Positions 46,273 through 59,553 of a stretch of 64,000 nt of DNA are shown here, in pieces. The stretch spans positions 186,991,850 to 187,055,849 of the forward strand of contig JAVHZZ010000006.1 of the NCBI GenBank assembly GCA_036250195.1. The letters are read 5' to 3'. The position numbers and the translations under genes are program-made. Numbering within the stretch: position 1 is the stretch's first letter; every line of letters begins with the position of its first letter. Origin of the DNA: Mixophyes australis (Eukaryota; Chordata; Amphibia; Anura; Limnodynastidae). The notes beneath the pieces were generated by a model. The model did not search any database, was not told where the DNA came from, and was given only the letters and a program-made list of their open reading frames with translations.

Positions 46273-48181
46273 CAGAGCCGTAACGAGGCAGGTGCGGACG
46301 GTGCCGTCGCCCAGGGCGCAAGCCCAAGGGGGCGCAGCAGCCGCCCGCTACCTGCCTCTGTACCTTAACTTTCAGCCCTTGACATGAAGTTCGGCATTTG
46401 CGTTCAAAATGCCAAACTTCCTGTTAGTGGAACGCATGTGCGTTCCACTAACAGGAAGTTCGGCATTTGGAACGCAAATGCGTTCCACTGCGGAGGTAAC
46501 AGGCTCTCCCTCTGCATTTGCCAGCCGCTACTCCCTTAGCTCCCGCATGCACTTGGACAACAGGCTGCTAAACAAAATACCAAATCGGTTGGAGCAGTAA
46601 GTCACGGACTCTACTATTCTGGCCAGCCTGGTCTTTTTCCAGAAAGGTATCATGTTATCCACTGATAATATGTGTGTATGACGAGAGAAGCAGTTGAGAG
46701 CCGATTGAATATGTTGGGGAAATTTGCCAGGGAACTGGAATGCCATACTCCAGGTAGATAACTTTACGTGGAAGAGCTTTTACTTTTAATGTTCAACCCA
46801 AAACTTAGTTTTGTGTGGAATTATCTTTTAATATATACAAAGGTAGCATATTACTGAGCTGAATGATATATTTGAAATAACTGGAGTGTTTTCATGTATA
46901 CAAATAAGTGGACTATTTTCTTTTCTCACTGCTCTGCAGCCATATCGACCACCTGTCCTGATTTTGGCGGGATAATCCCAAATTGCGGACCTCGAAAGAG
47001 GCACGTTATGCACAGAAGGGACAGTGGGCATTTTGGAAAGAGCCCGGGTGTGGTTTCGTCTGTCTGTTACACAGTGGAAAGGTAACAGAGTGTAATGTCA
47101 GATTAATAGAGAACAATTACTTGAAAGGGAAAGAGTTGACCGCACCAGGTATAATTTTTAGGCATTATCCTTCAATATATCTAAATTTAGATTATTTAGG
47201 AAAGATATAATCCTAAAGGCTGCACCCAACACATAACATTGAAGCATTGGAAAAAAGAAGAAAGAAAAAAAAAAATATGCATTTCAGGGGCACTCCAGGG
47301 TAGCCAATACATTAAAATATATACATTTTATTAGGTATGCATTAAAAATGTAGAATTGGTTGGATGGAAAGCTAAATAACTAAAACCAAAAATAAAAAAC
47401 AAGTGTGCTGTGAAATTAAAAATGCAACGTAAATTGCATAGCCTTGCTGCTCCCATGAAATAATCCCATTATTATCTATAGACTTATACAATCTGCTTGT
47501 TCTTAATACAGTTTTTTTGGATAATACTACGTCAGTTTCTGTATCATTAAAATAAACATAAATTAGTGGAGAAAAATTTGCAGACAGGACTACATCACTT
47601 CTAAAGTGGTATGACAGATGGTGACATTATAGACCCCTTTATGTTGTAAATTGATTTTTCATACACAGGTCTAAACAACCACACAGATGAAAAGGAATAA
47701 GATCTTTTAAAGGAGGCAGGGAGAAACAAACCAAACACATACAGCAAGCAATGGAAGGAGGGACAAATTAAATACATTGAGAGGGAAAATAAACTAAAAG
47801 TTCAGGTAGTGTCAGCAATAACTAATATCAGGGATGGATAAGACAAGTTTACATATTATCTGACATTTCCCCAGCGAAGAGATGTAAATCAGTGATACTG
47901 ACAGCAGATAATAGCTGGAGGTGAATGAGGCGGTCGTCGCCTGTGAGACCCCTTGTACATCAGCTTACAGAAGAATGTCTTCTTCTTCTCCTCCATGCTT
48001 TTGTACTCATGTTTGGGGTCCGCATACATGTAATAGAATTCTTTCAGTAAAGTGCTAGCTACACCCCCACATTAGGTTGGCCACACCCACTTGGCAAATG
48101 TCACTCCCACTGATGGGGGAGGGGGGGGGGCGCCGGTGTCCTGTCTCGCCCAGGGCACTAAAATGTCTAGTTACGGCACTG
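46273..48181. mobile_element. Non-autonomous hAT element, 1.9 kb (cagagccgtaac family), 8-bp TSD
   Basis: Ends cagagccgtaacgagg and ctagttacggcactg match the 221-bp MITE at 5593-5813. Exact duplications cctccaca flank it (46265-46272 and 48182-48189). No transposase. Near the left end is a strong palindrome (46417-46458; 20-bp perfect arms cttcctgttagtggaacgca, 2-bp centre) extended by imperfect arms to about 46404-46474. The interior also holds a fragment of the 'gggactgtccc' repeat at about 46940-47060. Confidence 0.9.
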
Positions 48182-48189
48182 CCTCCACA

Positions 48190-48570
48190 GTCAAGTCGCT
48201 GCTGCCACTCTGCAGATCATTGCGCATCACCTCTGATCCTGCTCCAGGGCTTTCAGCTCATCAGGACCTCAGCGCTTCTTCATCCTGCACCCATTTACTC
48301 TCGTGTATTCCTGTGTCTCCTCCGCAGCCAAGACGCTGCCACCACTCTGCAGATCTTTGCGCATCTCCTCTGATCGTGTTCCAGGGCTTCCAGGTCATCA
48401 AGACCTCAGAACTCTGACATATCCGCATTATCACCTTTACCTCCTGTCTATCCATTTAGTCTTGCTCATTGCCCCCTAGAGGACTGCGACCTGCGGTTAG
48501 AGAGCCGGTAAATCCATATAATTCCATTAGACTCCGTGCTCTCTGGGGGTAGTATCCACCGGAGCAGACT
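48190..48570 (+). repeat. LTR-like repeat R3, last part
   Basis: Two more ~140-bp units ('ctgcagatcattgcgcatcacctctgatc'-like), then 'gccccctagaggactgcgacctgcggttagagag', matching R1 at about 18050-18090 in reverse. The end is uncertain. Confidence 0.55.
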
Positions 48571-48829
48571 TTGGGGCCCATCCTGACTCTAAATCCATGC
48601 CATCCCCTGACTGTTCCACATCATTGTTCTCTTGATTCGTATAGTGTTACATTGTGGCCCTTTTTTCTATGTTTCACTTCCGCCATGCAGTTTGAATACT
48701 CTCTAATCCTTTCTCACCCGCCCAGCCTATTATTAGCACTGTCCAGTAATAGAACGTATACTTTTCAACTCATTCTACACAAATTTACTAGCAAGGGGCA
48801 CAAAGGCGCCACCGGGAAATCACAAAACA

Positions 48830-50692
48830 TTTCTCCAGACAAGTAGAGACTACCTCCTTCACCACCACCCTCTCCACCTAGGGTATCACTGGAGACAGAA
48901 TTGGGACCACCAGATTTTGCAGAGCTACGTAAATTTAATTTTGGAACAGAATAATTATTTCTCGGCTGCCCCTACAAAAAGCTATTGGAGAACTGAAAAC
49001 TGAAATGACAGCTTTTTCAAAGTGGATCACGGTGCTGGAAGATAAAGTGGAATCTAACATCAAATGCCAGAGCAAAGCATTTCATGACCTAAACTACCTA
49101 TTATTAGAAAATGACTTTCTGAAGGACAAACTGGAGGATTTTGTAGATCAGTGTTATGTCAGAACAACCTGAGATTGCGCAATGTTCCTGAAAGAGGAGA
49201 ACTAAGGAAACTAGAACACTACATACAGACTCTTTTCCTGTTTGGTCCCCCACCTCTCAGACCAATCCATCTAAATTGAGCGAGCGTATAAAGCTCGTCC
49301 AAAAGATTTGAAACCCCAATGTGATGTTATTTTGAGATTGTTTTCTTTCAAGACCAAGGATGCAGTATCGGCAGCTGCCAGGAACTTGTACATGTACTTT
49401 TCTAAAGGGTTCACATTCTGTTTTTCCAATATCTTGCTCTTTCTACAATAGCTAAAAGACAGGACTACAGGGATGTGACTAGTACATTATGTGAGAATGA
49501 TTCTAAAAATTGGTGGGGATTCCCCTTCTGCCTTATTTTGTTGAAGGAACACAGGTTACTATAGGGAACCCGAATGAAGTAAAGGCATTACTTCACCGAT
49601 TGAATCTTCACCAACACTCCCGCGACCTGCCTTCTGATTGCCAACGCTACCTGACGGCTACCCCTCCATGATCTTCAGTCACCTGAATTCCTGTGGTTTG
49701 GATTGTATTACTTTTGCTGTGTTTTCTCTTTAGATCTATCTAGTTTTGAAACAATGTTGTTATTATATTTTCTGCTGATTTGCTATTTCTATTGTGTGAT
49801 TATTATGTGTTCATGTGTTTCTCATGTTTATCACATGTTTAGTTCGGCTGGTAAGCTTGCTCCTTTTCAGTCCCACACCCACATACTCAGAGAGCTATGG
49901 AACCAGGATTTATTTGTTGTCCTATGTTTCTGTTCTAATTCAATTTTAGTAGCAGTCTCAAACCAGGTGCCCGGGTTCAGTATGCTACCTTAGTGTTTTA
50001 AGTTTATATATACTTTTGCTCTTAATTGGGCAATTGAGGTTTTGTCTATGTTCCCACTCTCATCCACATCCTCATCTTTCCCTGTGCTGTCATCCTTTCC
50101 AAATTTCTGGCTAACTTTGAGGTTTAACCTTGTACAACATCATTTTTTACTTTCTTCTTATCAATGTTAAGGGATTAAATATTCCCCAAAATAGCTCTGT
50201 ATTGTTTAAAAACTGTTCTGGCTAATTTGATAAGCAACAATACTCCTTTTGTCCTCCTAGACTCAAAAGTTGTTACTGAAGGCCCTTTCCTCATTTCTGA
50301 TTGGAAACTCAGGCACCTGTCACTTTTCTTTCAACACTTTTTCACGTCCTTATTTCACATGTGCAAAGAAATACACCTAGTTGGTGGTGATTTCAATACC
50401 ATTCTTTTTCCTACCATGGGTAAATCAGCCACCAGGACGTATCTGAAGCTATCCCCTCACACCAGGACCCTACAAAAACATATGGCTGAGGCTAGCTTAT
50501 TTGATATCTGGAGGCTATTATATCCATCTTTCAGGGATTATACATTTTACCCTTTCCCTTACAAAACTTTTCATATATTGGTATGTTCATTCGACACCTG
50601 GTACAGGTAGACATACTTAACAACACCTTGGCCTGACCACTCTATGCCTTCAACATTCCTTGATTTTCTAAAGAATTCTTGTGAGGTGAGCG
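48830..50692 (+). pseudogene. Decayed L1-type LINE: ORF1 and start of ORF2
   Basis: ORF1 part (about 48950-49560) reads, with shifts, LEDKVESNIKCQSKAFHD, LLLENDFLKDKLED, a decayed RNNLR.RNVPERGE, YKARPKDLKPQCDVILRLFS and FKTKDAVSAAARNLY, the coiled-coil and RNA-binding domain of L1 ORF1p. The ORF2 endonuclease part (about 50150-50610) gives IHLVGGDFNTILFPTMGKSA and LFDIWRLLYPSFRDYTFYP; GGDFN is the apurinic endonuclease motif. Multiple stops and frameshifts. The copy is then interrupted by 50693-51620 and resumes with a reverse-transcriptase scrap. Confidence 0.8.
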
Positions 50693-51620
50693 TCTGTCAC
50701 GAACGCCCAGCCTGCCTCAGATACAGCAGTCTGAAAAAACTGTCAGTGACTGGAGTCACCTTACCAATTAATACACCTTTTCTACCACCACAAAGGATTT
50801 ACTTATAGAGTCCTTGTATTCACCAAAACCACTTATTAATGTTTCACACTTAAATCATACACACATGTAGCATGAGCCTCAATTGGCTTTGTAAGTTTAC
50901 AAAGAATCATGGAGAATATGCTAGATTAAATGTATTTCATAAAAAAATATTTTCAAGACTTAAGTACAAAACAGTTAATAACAAGACATACAAAATAAGT
51001 AGCACAAATAAGTTTCAGAATTAAAATAGGAAATTAATCCAGAGTCAGTAACTTACTAGGATAAAATTTAGCGTGAAAGGAGTACACTTTGAAGAGATGG
51101 CAGATTCTAACCTAGATACAGGTCTCCTCATAGAATGAACAATATTACTGGGTCAGGCAACGGATTTTAACTTCTCACACTGCTCCCACCCTCACCTTAG
51201 GAAATTAACTCTCTCAATATGAGGGCAGATTAATTCCCAGAATGACACAGGGCTTTTTCAAATGAGTTAACGATGTCCTGAGATAGGTCTGGAATTTTAA
51301 ATGGCAGGACTTCTCACCTCTGCTGGTTCTGCCTGGCTAGCTAGGTTATTTTACCCATCCTCTGTAAATCCCCAGAGATGCTATCTGTCCCTGGGCCTGG
51401 TTAGTTTCAAAAGACCCTTGTCAATTGCACAAGTCACTTATGTCAGTCAGCAAAGCATACTTTGACAATACATTACAAGGTTACATACAATATACACATT
51501 ATCATATATGAATATTCAAGAGAAAGTAACAAACAGTGATTAGGTGCAATAACTAATTGCCACAGTGTTCTTCATGGAGGCTGAACGAGACTCTTCTTAA
51601 AATACAACATTTTAAGGAGA
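50693..51620. mobile_element. LTR-like insertion splitting the L1 relic
   Basis: The L1 reading stops at about 50690 and resumes at about 51640. The insert begins around tgtcacgaacgcccagcc; a 'attgccaca' at 51560-51568 could be its other end. No matching target duplication found; no coding content. Class is a guess based on the TGTCAC...CA ends. Confidence 0.4.
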
Positions 51621-51639
51621 CACATTGTAAGGAGACACT

Positions 51640-51795
51640 GGCATTAAGATTAGATTTTGATCAGCATGCAATAATCATTTGATCAAATTGTTTGATCTAG
51701 ATCAAGTTGGCTTTGTCCCTGCAAGACATGCCCTCAACAATGCCATGAAGACTGTAACCCCCATTTCCTATATCAAAGCAGCATTCCCTGAATAA
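51640..51795 (+). pseudogene. L1 ORF2 reverse-transcriptase scrap
   Basis: Reads LDQVGFVPARHALNNAMKTV (about 51699-51757), followed by TPISYI. This is the QVGFxPxR...N segment of L1-type reverse transcriptases. The sequence ends at about 51795 ('ccctgaataaatgaag'). Confidence 0.7.
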
Positions 51796-52020
51796 ATGAA
51801 GTATTTTTTTTAGCATAAATTACTGCGACAGGCTATAATAATAGTTTTGGTAATTACTATTTTTATATAAGTAGTTATGCAATGTTTGCACAGTGTCATG
51901 TGACTACTATGGCTACTACAGTCACATGGCACATAACCTTGTGAACGAGAGCAGAGAGGCTTTGGGACACCCCTCTGAGCTCTATCTGCTCTCTGCACTG
52001 TAAAATACTATCCCTCAAAA
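51796..52020. other. Short spacer between L1 relic and Tc1 relic
   Basis: An imperfect palindrome 'gtcatgtgact...agtcacatggc' lies at about 51895-51930. Nothing else recognised. Confidence 0.4.
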
Positions 52021-54360
<2,340 letters not shown>

Positions 54361-54369
54361 GGCTTTGGG

Positions 54370-54545
54370 CATCTCATGTGCATGTTTTTCAGTTGTATCA
54401 CTTCCACCAGCTATAGGTCTGGTGTAAGTGCCAATTACTAGTGATGACAGATGCGTAGGCATGCTAGAACATGTGTTTGCAAACAGAAGCAACTGTAAAT
54501 ATGCATTTAATGTATAGTAGACATTCATAACATCCTATTAAATGT
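54370..54545 (+). repeat. Dispersed repeat, reverse-complement match to 33005-33165
   Basis: 'ccagctataggtctggtg', 'attactagtgatgac', 'gctagaacatgtgtttgc' and 'gtagacattcataacatcct' match in order. Confidence 0.75.
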
Positions 54546-55434
54546 ATTTAATGTATTTTTAACTGGTAACATTAATTGAAATTTTTTTTGGGACTTTATA
54601 TTCATCATAGGTATTGCGTGTGTATGTCCGATTTATTTGCTTTTTCTTTTGCAAAAATCCACAATACGATAGCTTTGTGTGCCTTTATCAATCAGGTCAA
54701 TATTAAACTCATATGCTGGCTTGATTTTGTTTTGTGCACCAGACATCTGTTACATGGCTGTGCTTGTATTATTGTACATAACTATTTTTCATGAATGACC
54801 TTTGTTTGTATTCAACTGTAGGAAATCAGGAGATTTAAAAAAAAAAATATATGGGTAATTTAGGAAAACATTTGCACAGAAAACTAATTAGAGTTTAATA
54901 TACACTGTCTATTATGTATACCTCCCCACGAGAGATCCTGAAGGGGAGATCCAGGGGGAAGTGTAGGGTGAGTGATGACGTTATTCATCTGATCACAGCC
55001 CACCCCCCCCCACATTGCGCGATTAGTGTCAGGGTGTGAACCCATGATAACCTGTATCACAGTGAATCACATCATCATGGCCACATCCTGACCACTTTGC
55101 AATAAGATTTAACTGGATCCAGGAGGATAGCCTGCTCTTTTGGGAGTCCAGGAGAAAGCCAACAACTTTGGGAGTCTCGCAAACATTCCAGGAGAATTGG
55201 CAAGTATGGCTTAATGATCATGCTATATCAAGAGATCACAAGTACCAATCATAACACCAAGAACACAATAAATCAACATAAATTTGTCCTTTATCCTATT
55301 ATTTTACACCAGTTAGCTTATTTCAGGTCCATTTATATTGTCCTCTAGTACTGCTTTTATGCACATACTTTTTGGTTTATTGAGTCTGTGACTAAATGCT
55401 ACTACCTAATTACAAAATGCTTTCATTCATTCAG
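54546..55434. other. End of the 34-kb receptor intron
   Basis: AT-rich with no recognised element. Ends in the acceptor ATTCATTCAG. Confidence 0.5.
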
Positions 55435-55501
55435 ATGCTGGGATGATTATGAAAATGATTACTGGTGGATAATCAAGACCCCAATCCTGGTTGCAATATT
55501 T
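55435..55501 (+). CDS. Class B1 GPCR exon encoding ECL2 and start of TM5 (67 nt)
   Basis: Acceptor TTCATTCAG, donor GTAAGT. The first base completes the Gly begun in the 61-nt exon; then CWDDYENDYWWIIKTPILVA and IF. The Cys of CWD is the conserved ECL2 Cys that bonds with TM3, and YWWIIK.PI opens TM5. Three nt shorter than the usual 70-nt exon, i.e. one codon less in ECL2. FDDNGCWD followed by YWWIIK fits the GHRH-receptor group best by eye. The next expected exon (about 92 nt, VNF..F..IIRIL-type) was not found up to 64000, so the gene continues past the window. Confidence 0.95.
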
Positions 55502-55639
55502 GTAAGTATAGGTTATATTTTATGTATTTTAGTTGAAGCAGGATTGTTGAGAAACTCTCAGAATTTGTGGGTATTTATAAATAAATTATATTCCTAAATA
55601 GTCTTCATTAAAATTGATGAGTGTTTAAATGATACAGCC

Positions 55640-55684
<45 letters not shown>

Positions 55685-55709
55685 TAGAGAGAGAGAGAGA
55701 GAGAGGAAG

Positions 55710-55749
<40 letters not shown>

Positions 55750-56661
55750 GGTGGGTACATGTTATTTTGTTATATTAGTGGTAGAAGTAAATGCAATCAT
55801 AGTGAAATTGTGTGATGTTCCGAAGATATAGTCTACAAGTTCTGCTTTTGCTTTGCTATTCCCCCAAGCAATACCACGCTATATTTGTAAGCTCTTATTT
55901 AATAATGGGAATAAGAGGAACAAATGTTCTGTAACACAAAGCACCCAATTAGTTAGAGTTTACACTTGTCTGCTGAAATCTGATTTGTAGCCATTGGATA
56001 TACAACATCATTTCTCTTTGCATCATGTTACTAAATAAATCTCAAGGAAATGAGTTATCCACTGGTGGTCAGCTAAATTGACCTAGACAAAGCCTCATCC
56101 AGGGGAGGGCTGGCAGACTTTAGCCCAGGGGACAAGCACACAGCACTGGCACATAAGTAGCGGCCCATCCTTAAAAGGTGGTTTTTGGTACAATATATAT
56201 TTATCTGTATAAAAGGAGGCTATTTTAGTGTTGCTTAATCCATATATATATTTTTATGCCCAGGCCCAGAGCTGGATTATGGCTCTGGGGGGCCTGGGCA
56301 CTTTAAACAGGGCAACCCCCTATGATGTAGCATGGTTATCATTTTAGACAAATACACAGGCAATACTGTCTGCACTACTGTTAGGTGGACACAGTTTTGC
56401 CTTCACAAGCAGTACACTGTGAAGCAGGACATACCGCTCAACTGTTCTAAGCGAAACAGTCACCCAAATTCGGGACTGTCCCACCAGATTCAGGACAGTT
56501 GGCAGACTGTCCTGCTTTCTCCTACCTGTTGTTGTCACTTTCACCACCTGTGGCTGCTGGTGTCTTTAGATCAGTTGCTGCTTGTCCAGATCCTGGAATG
56601 TTGGATGCCCTATTTGGAAAAAAAAATGGGTACATAAAATTTAGAAAACTCCAAACAGTCC
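55502..56661. other. Receptor intron with simple repeats
   Basis: (AT)n at about 55646-55682, a GA tract, and (AT)n at about 55712-55747. The 'gggactgtcccaccagattcaggacag' dispersed repeat at about 56465-56530 matches 6470-6535. No exon recognised. Confidence 0.6.
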
Positions 56662-56662
56662 T

Positions 56663-56852
56663 GGGGGTAAATGTATTAACCTCCAGGTTGTTGAACTCCC
56701 GCGAGTTCGCCATCTTCAGCGCTTAAATTTAAAGCGGCGCTGCTTTGTAAAGGGAAACTTCCATTTACAAGGCAGCGCTGCTTTAAATTTAAGCGCTGAA
56801 GACGGGGAACTCGCGGGAGTTCAACAATCCGGAGATTAATACATTTACCCCC
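56663..56852. mobile_element. Foldback MITE, 190 bp (gggggtaaatgtatta family)
   Basis: Almost the whole element is an inverted repeat: ~89-nt arms with ~90% pairing (gggggtaaatgtattaa to ttaatacatttaccccc) round 'gggaaacttcca'. The arms include 'ggttgttgaactcccgcgag' and 'cagcgcttaaatttaaagc'. Related to 57938-58097. The minus-strand open frame here is incidental. Confidence 0.9.
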
Positions 56853-57164
56853 TGGTGTTAAATCAATAGCACCCATGTTTTATAATTAGGCCTCCCTCCA
56901 GCCACAACATTAAAATAATAATATTCACATTTGCTAAATAGATCTCTTTCCCTCCAACCAACCCTGACATTAGATAGCGAACACATTTAATATATAAACC
57001 TATTTCCCTCTCTCCAAACAGCCCCACCAATAAATTAAATTGCCCCCCACCACCCCATAAACAAAATAGCACCCATTAAACAACTAGCCCCCTTCTGCAC
57101 TCCTCCAATAAATAGTCTACCTCCCACACTAAATTAAGACCCCCCTCCCTGACACATTATATTG
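56853..57164. other. Intronic, 'cccct/aaataa' rich stretch
   Basis: Imperfect repeats of 'ccctccaaccaaccctgacattaaat'-like text. No gene. Confidence 0.4.
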
Positions 57165-57172
57165 ACATGCTC

Positions 57173-57203
<31 letters not shown>

Positions 57204-57455
57204 TACTGACATCTCACACACACATTATACTGACATGCTGCCCACCACACACACACACACATTATACTGACATGCTGCCCATCACACACACACACATATT
57301 ACTGACATACTGCCCATCACACGCACACACACACACATTTTACTGCCCATCACACACATTTTACTGACATTCTGCCTATCACACACACACATTTTACTAA
57401 CATGCTGCTCATCACACACACACACTTTTACTGATATGCTGCCCATCACTTACCT
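57165..57455. repeat. CA-rich ~40-bp minisatellite
   Basis: 'cacacacacattatactgacatgctgcccatcac' and variants repeat about seven times. The frame at 57167-57367 reads His-Thr repeats and is not a gene. Confidence 0.9.
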
Positions 57456-57937
57456 TATTCATCCGCGCGCTGCTCCTCACACATGGGACGGCACCTATCA
57501 CATGGTGTGCGTCCCATGTGACACCAAGGCTCTGATAGAGAGGGGAGGGAGGGAGAGAGAGGGGAGGGATGGGGACGGATCGGAAGGATCCGCGGCCAAT
57601 GATACTAGGTGGCTGGTCCCGGAGGAGGGGCCACCAAGCAATAGAGACTTGGGCCGGTCATTGATCCAGCCCAAAATAGATTTCTGCTGTCCGGCCCAGG
57701 GTGCATATGCCCCCCTGCTCCCCAGCCCCGCCCAGCCCGCCCCTGGCTTCTTCTTATACCAGATCTATTCTTGTTGTCCAGTTTTGCGGGATATGAAAAA
57801 CAGAGATTTCAATAATCTGTTTATATGGGTAAGTACTTGGCTTAGCATATTAAGATGTAGACAAATGTGCTCCTTCTGATAGTAGGAGGTGAGTAAATAA
57901 GGGTTCTTCTTGTTGGTTGAAGTGTGTAAAACACTGT
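57456..57937. other. GC-rich unclassified sequence
   Basis: GA-rich patch at 57536-57590 and 'gcccaggg...ccccgcccagcccgcccctgg' at 57690-57750. A 147-codon frame (57436-57879) has no family motif; its 3' end has an exon-like GTAAGT at about 57828, but nothing supports a splice. Confidence 0.35.
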
Positions 57938-58097
57938 GGGGTAAATGTATGAACGTGCGGGTTCTTCAATACCCGCGTGTTCAGCGTGTTCGGCGATTAA
58001 ATTTCAAGCGGCGCTGCATTGTAAAGGAAGCGCCGCTTGAAATTTAATCGCCGAACACGCGGGTGTTGAAGAACCCGCACGTTCATACATTTACCCC
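57938..58097. mobile_element. Foldback MITE, 160 bp, near-perfect palindrome
   Basis: The arms (ggggtaaatgtatgaacgtg to cacgttcatacatttacccc) pair over ~70 nt round 'gcattgtaaagga'. The only large mismatch is an extra 9-nt unit (gtgttcagc next to gtgttcggc) in the left arm. Same family as 56663-56852. Confidence 0.93.
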
Positions 58098-58228
58098 TGT
58101 GTATCTAAAAAATAATCCAGTCAAATGGAGTGAGGAGAGACAGTTATTTATAGTCTCCACCAATTTAAGGAAGCTTATCAATGTTTATCACTGATGTCAT
58201 AGCTCCACAGTTCAGTTCCAACTATATG

Positions 58229-58450
58229 GAGATAGTGGGCCTGATTTGTAGTTGGGATGTCCTAGATCAGCTTCACATCTCAGTGAAAAATAAAGCCATC
58301 ACGTATTTGTGTGCTACATGAAAAAACAGCCAGAATTTTCCTTATGTGCAAAATAATAAATTAATTTGCACCCCTTGCATTTTAACATGATTTGTCCAGG
58401 AGAAAATTTACTCCTTTTTTGCCTTAATTTCCTTACTGAATCGGGCCCAG
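58229..58450. repeat. gggcctgattc MITE, truncated copy
   Basis: Shares 'gtgctacatgaaaaaacagcc', 'tttgcaccccttgcat' and the end 'ccttactgaatcgggccc' with 32599-32940. Confidence 0.8.
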
Positions 58451-59022
58451 TATGTTCTCCATGTGTTTACATTGGTTTCCTAGGGGTGCTCCTGTTTACT
58501 CCTGTGCGGCTCCAAAGGATAGCAAACGGCGTGAGGGATCTGCACTATGTAGGCCGTAGCTTATACCAGGAAGGCGGGTGGGGGGTGTTTGAAGTAGAGA
58601 TGGGCGGGCTCGGTTTCTTTGAAACCGAACCCACCTGAACTTCGGGGATCCGAGAACCGAGCCGAGCCGAGTTGGCTCGGTACTCTCGCGCTTATTCGTA
58701 TTCCAAAACGAGGCAAAATGTCATTGTGACATTGTCGGATCTCGGTTCTCACAAGTTTTAGAATCAATAAATACCCGCAACCACGGCGATCTAGTGCCAT
58801 TTGAAGAGAGGGACAAAGAAGGGTTAGGTCACAGTATAGAGCAGGCATTTTTCTGAATTTGCACTACAAAGTGTTTGGGGTCTCATATACCCTCTTCTAA
58901 AAAAAGCTGAATTGTCTGAGTGCTGAACTCCTAATATAGCACAGTATTTTTCTGAATTTGCACTACAAAGTGTTTGGGGTCTCATATACCCCCTTCTAAA
59001 AAAGCTGTATTTTCTGCAAAGG

Positions 59023-59298
59023 ATGGTGGAGGATTATTTTCAAGAGTTAATTGAAATCGAACTGTCAGACAGTCCCTTTTCATACTGGGAGGAAAAACAA
59101 GCCATTTGGAAACCCATGTACAAACTTGCTTTGCAATACCTAAGCTGCCCACCCTCCAGTGTGTACTCATACAGAATTTTCAGCACAGCCGGGATCCTTG
59201 TCAGTGATCGATGTAGGAGGTTACTTCCTAAAAATGTGGAAAAGATGATGTTCATCAAAATGAACTACATATTCCACGAGGAAGGCCTTTACCCGTAA
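59023..59298 (+). pseudogene. hATC-domain remnant of transposase in copy B
   Basis: Encodes MVEDYFQELIEIELSDSPFS, YWEEKQAIWKPMYKLALQYL, CPPSSVYSYRIFSTAGILVS, RRLLPKNVEKMMFIKMN, collinear with residues from about 765 to 850 of the copy A transposase. The conserved SER of the hATC motif is SYR. The acidic tail is out of frame at about 59340-59432. BED finger and catalytic core are absent: a deletion derivative that depends on a transposase made elsewhere. Confidence 0.92.
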
Positions 59299-59491
59299 AT
59301 ACATCCAAGAATTGACACTTCTCTAATGGCGTATTCCAGCGGAGATGAATTAATAGTCTGTGATGATGATGTATACACTGATGAGGGTGAGGATGATGCT
59401 GAAGATGATGACGACAACATCATGACAGTGTAGAATTCATTTCACAACACTGTTGGTCTAACATGCCTTTAGCTAGTTTAGTGGGGGCCCA

Positions 59492-59553
59492 AACAAACCA
59501 AACACTTCAGCCGCAAAAGTGGCAGCTCTTGTCGTTGAAGTGCTTGGTTTGTT
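59492..59553 (+). promoter_or_regulatory. 3' hairpin of copy B, counterpart of 39474-39537
   Basis: Arms 59492-59511 (aacaaaccaaacacttcagc) and 59534-59553 pair at 18 of 20 positions. Relative to copy A, one pair changed on both sides (T-A to C-G), keeping the stem. Confidence 0.75.

Noticed and set aside
57436..57879. 147-codon frame ending at a GTAAGT-like donor
   Set aside because: Low-complexity start, no family similarity, in intronic repeats; it does not encode the TM5-TM6 segment expected next in the receptor.
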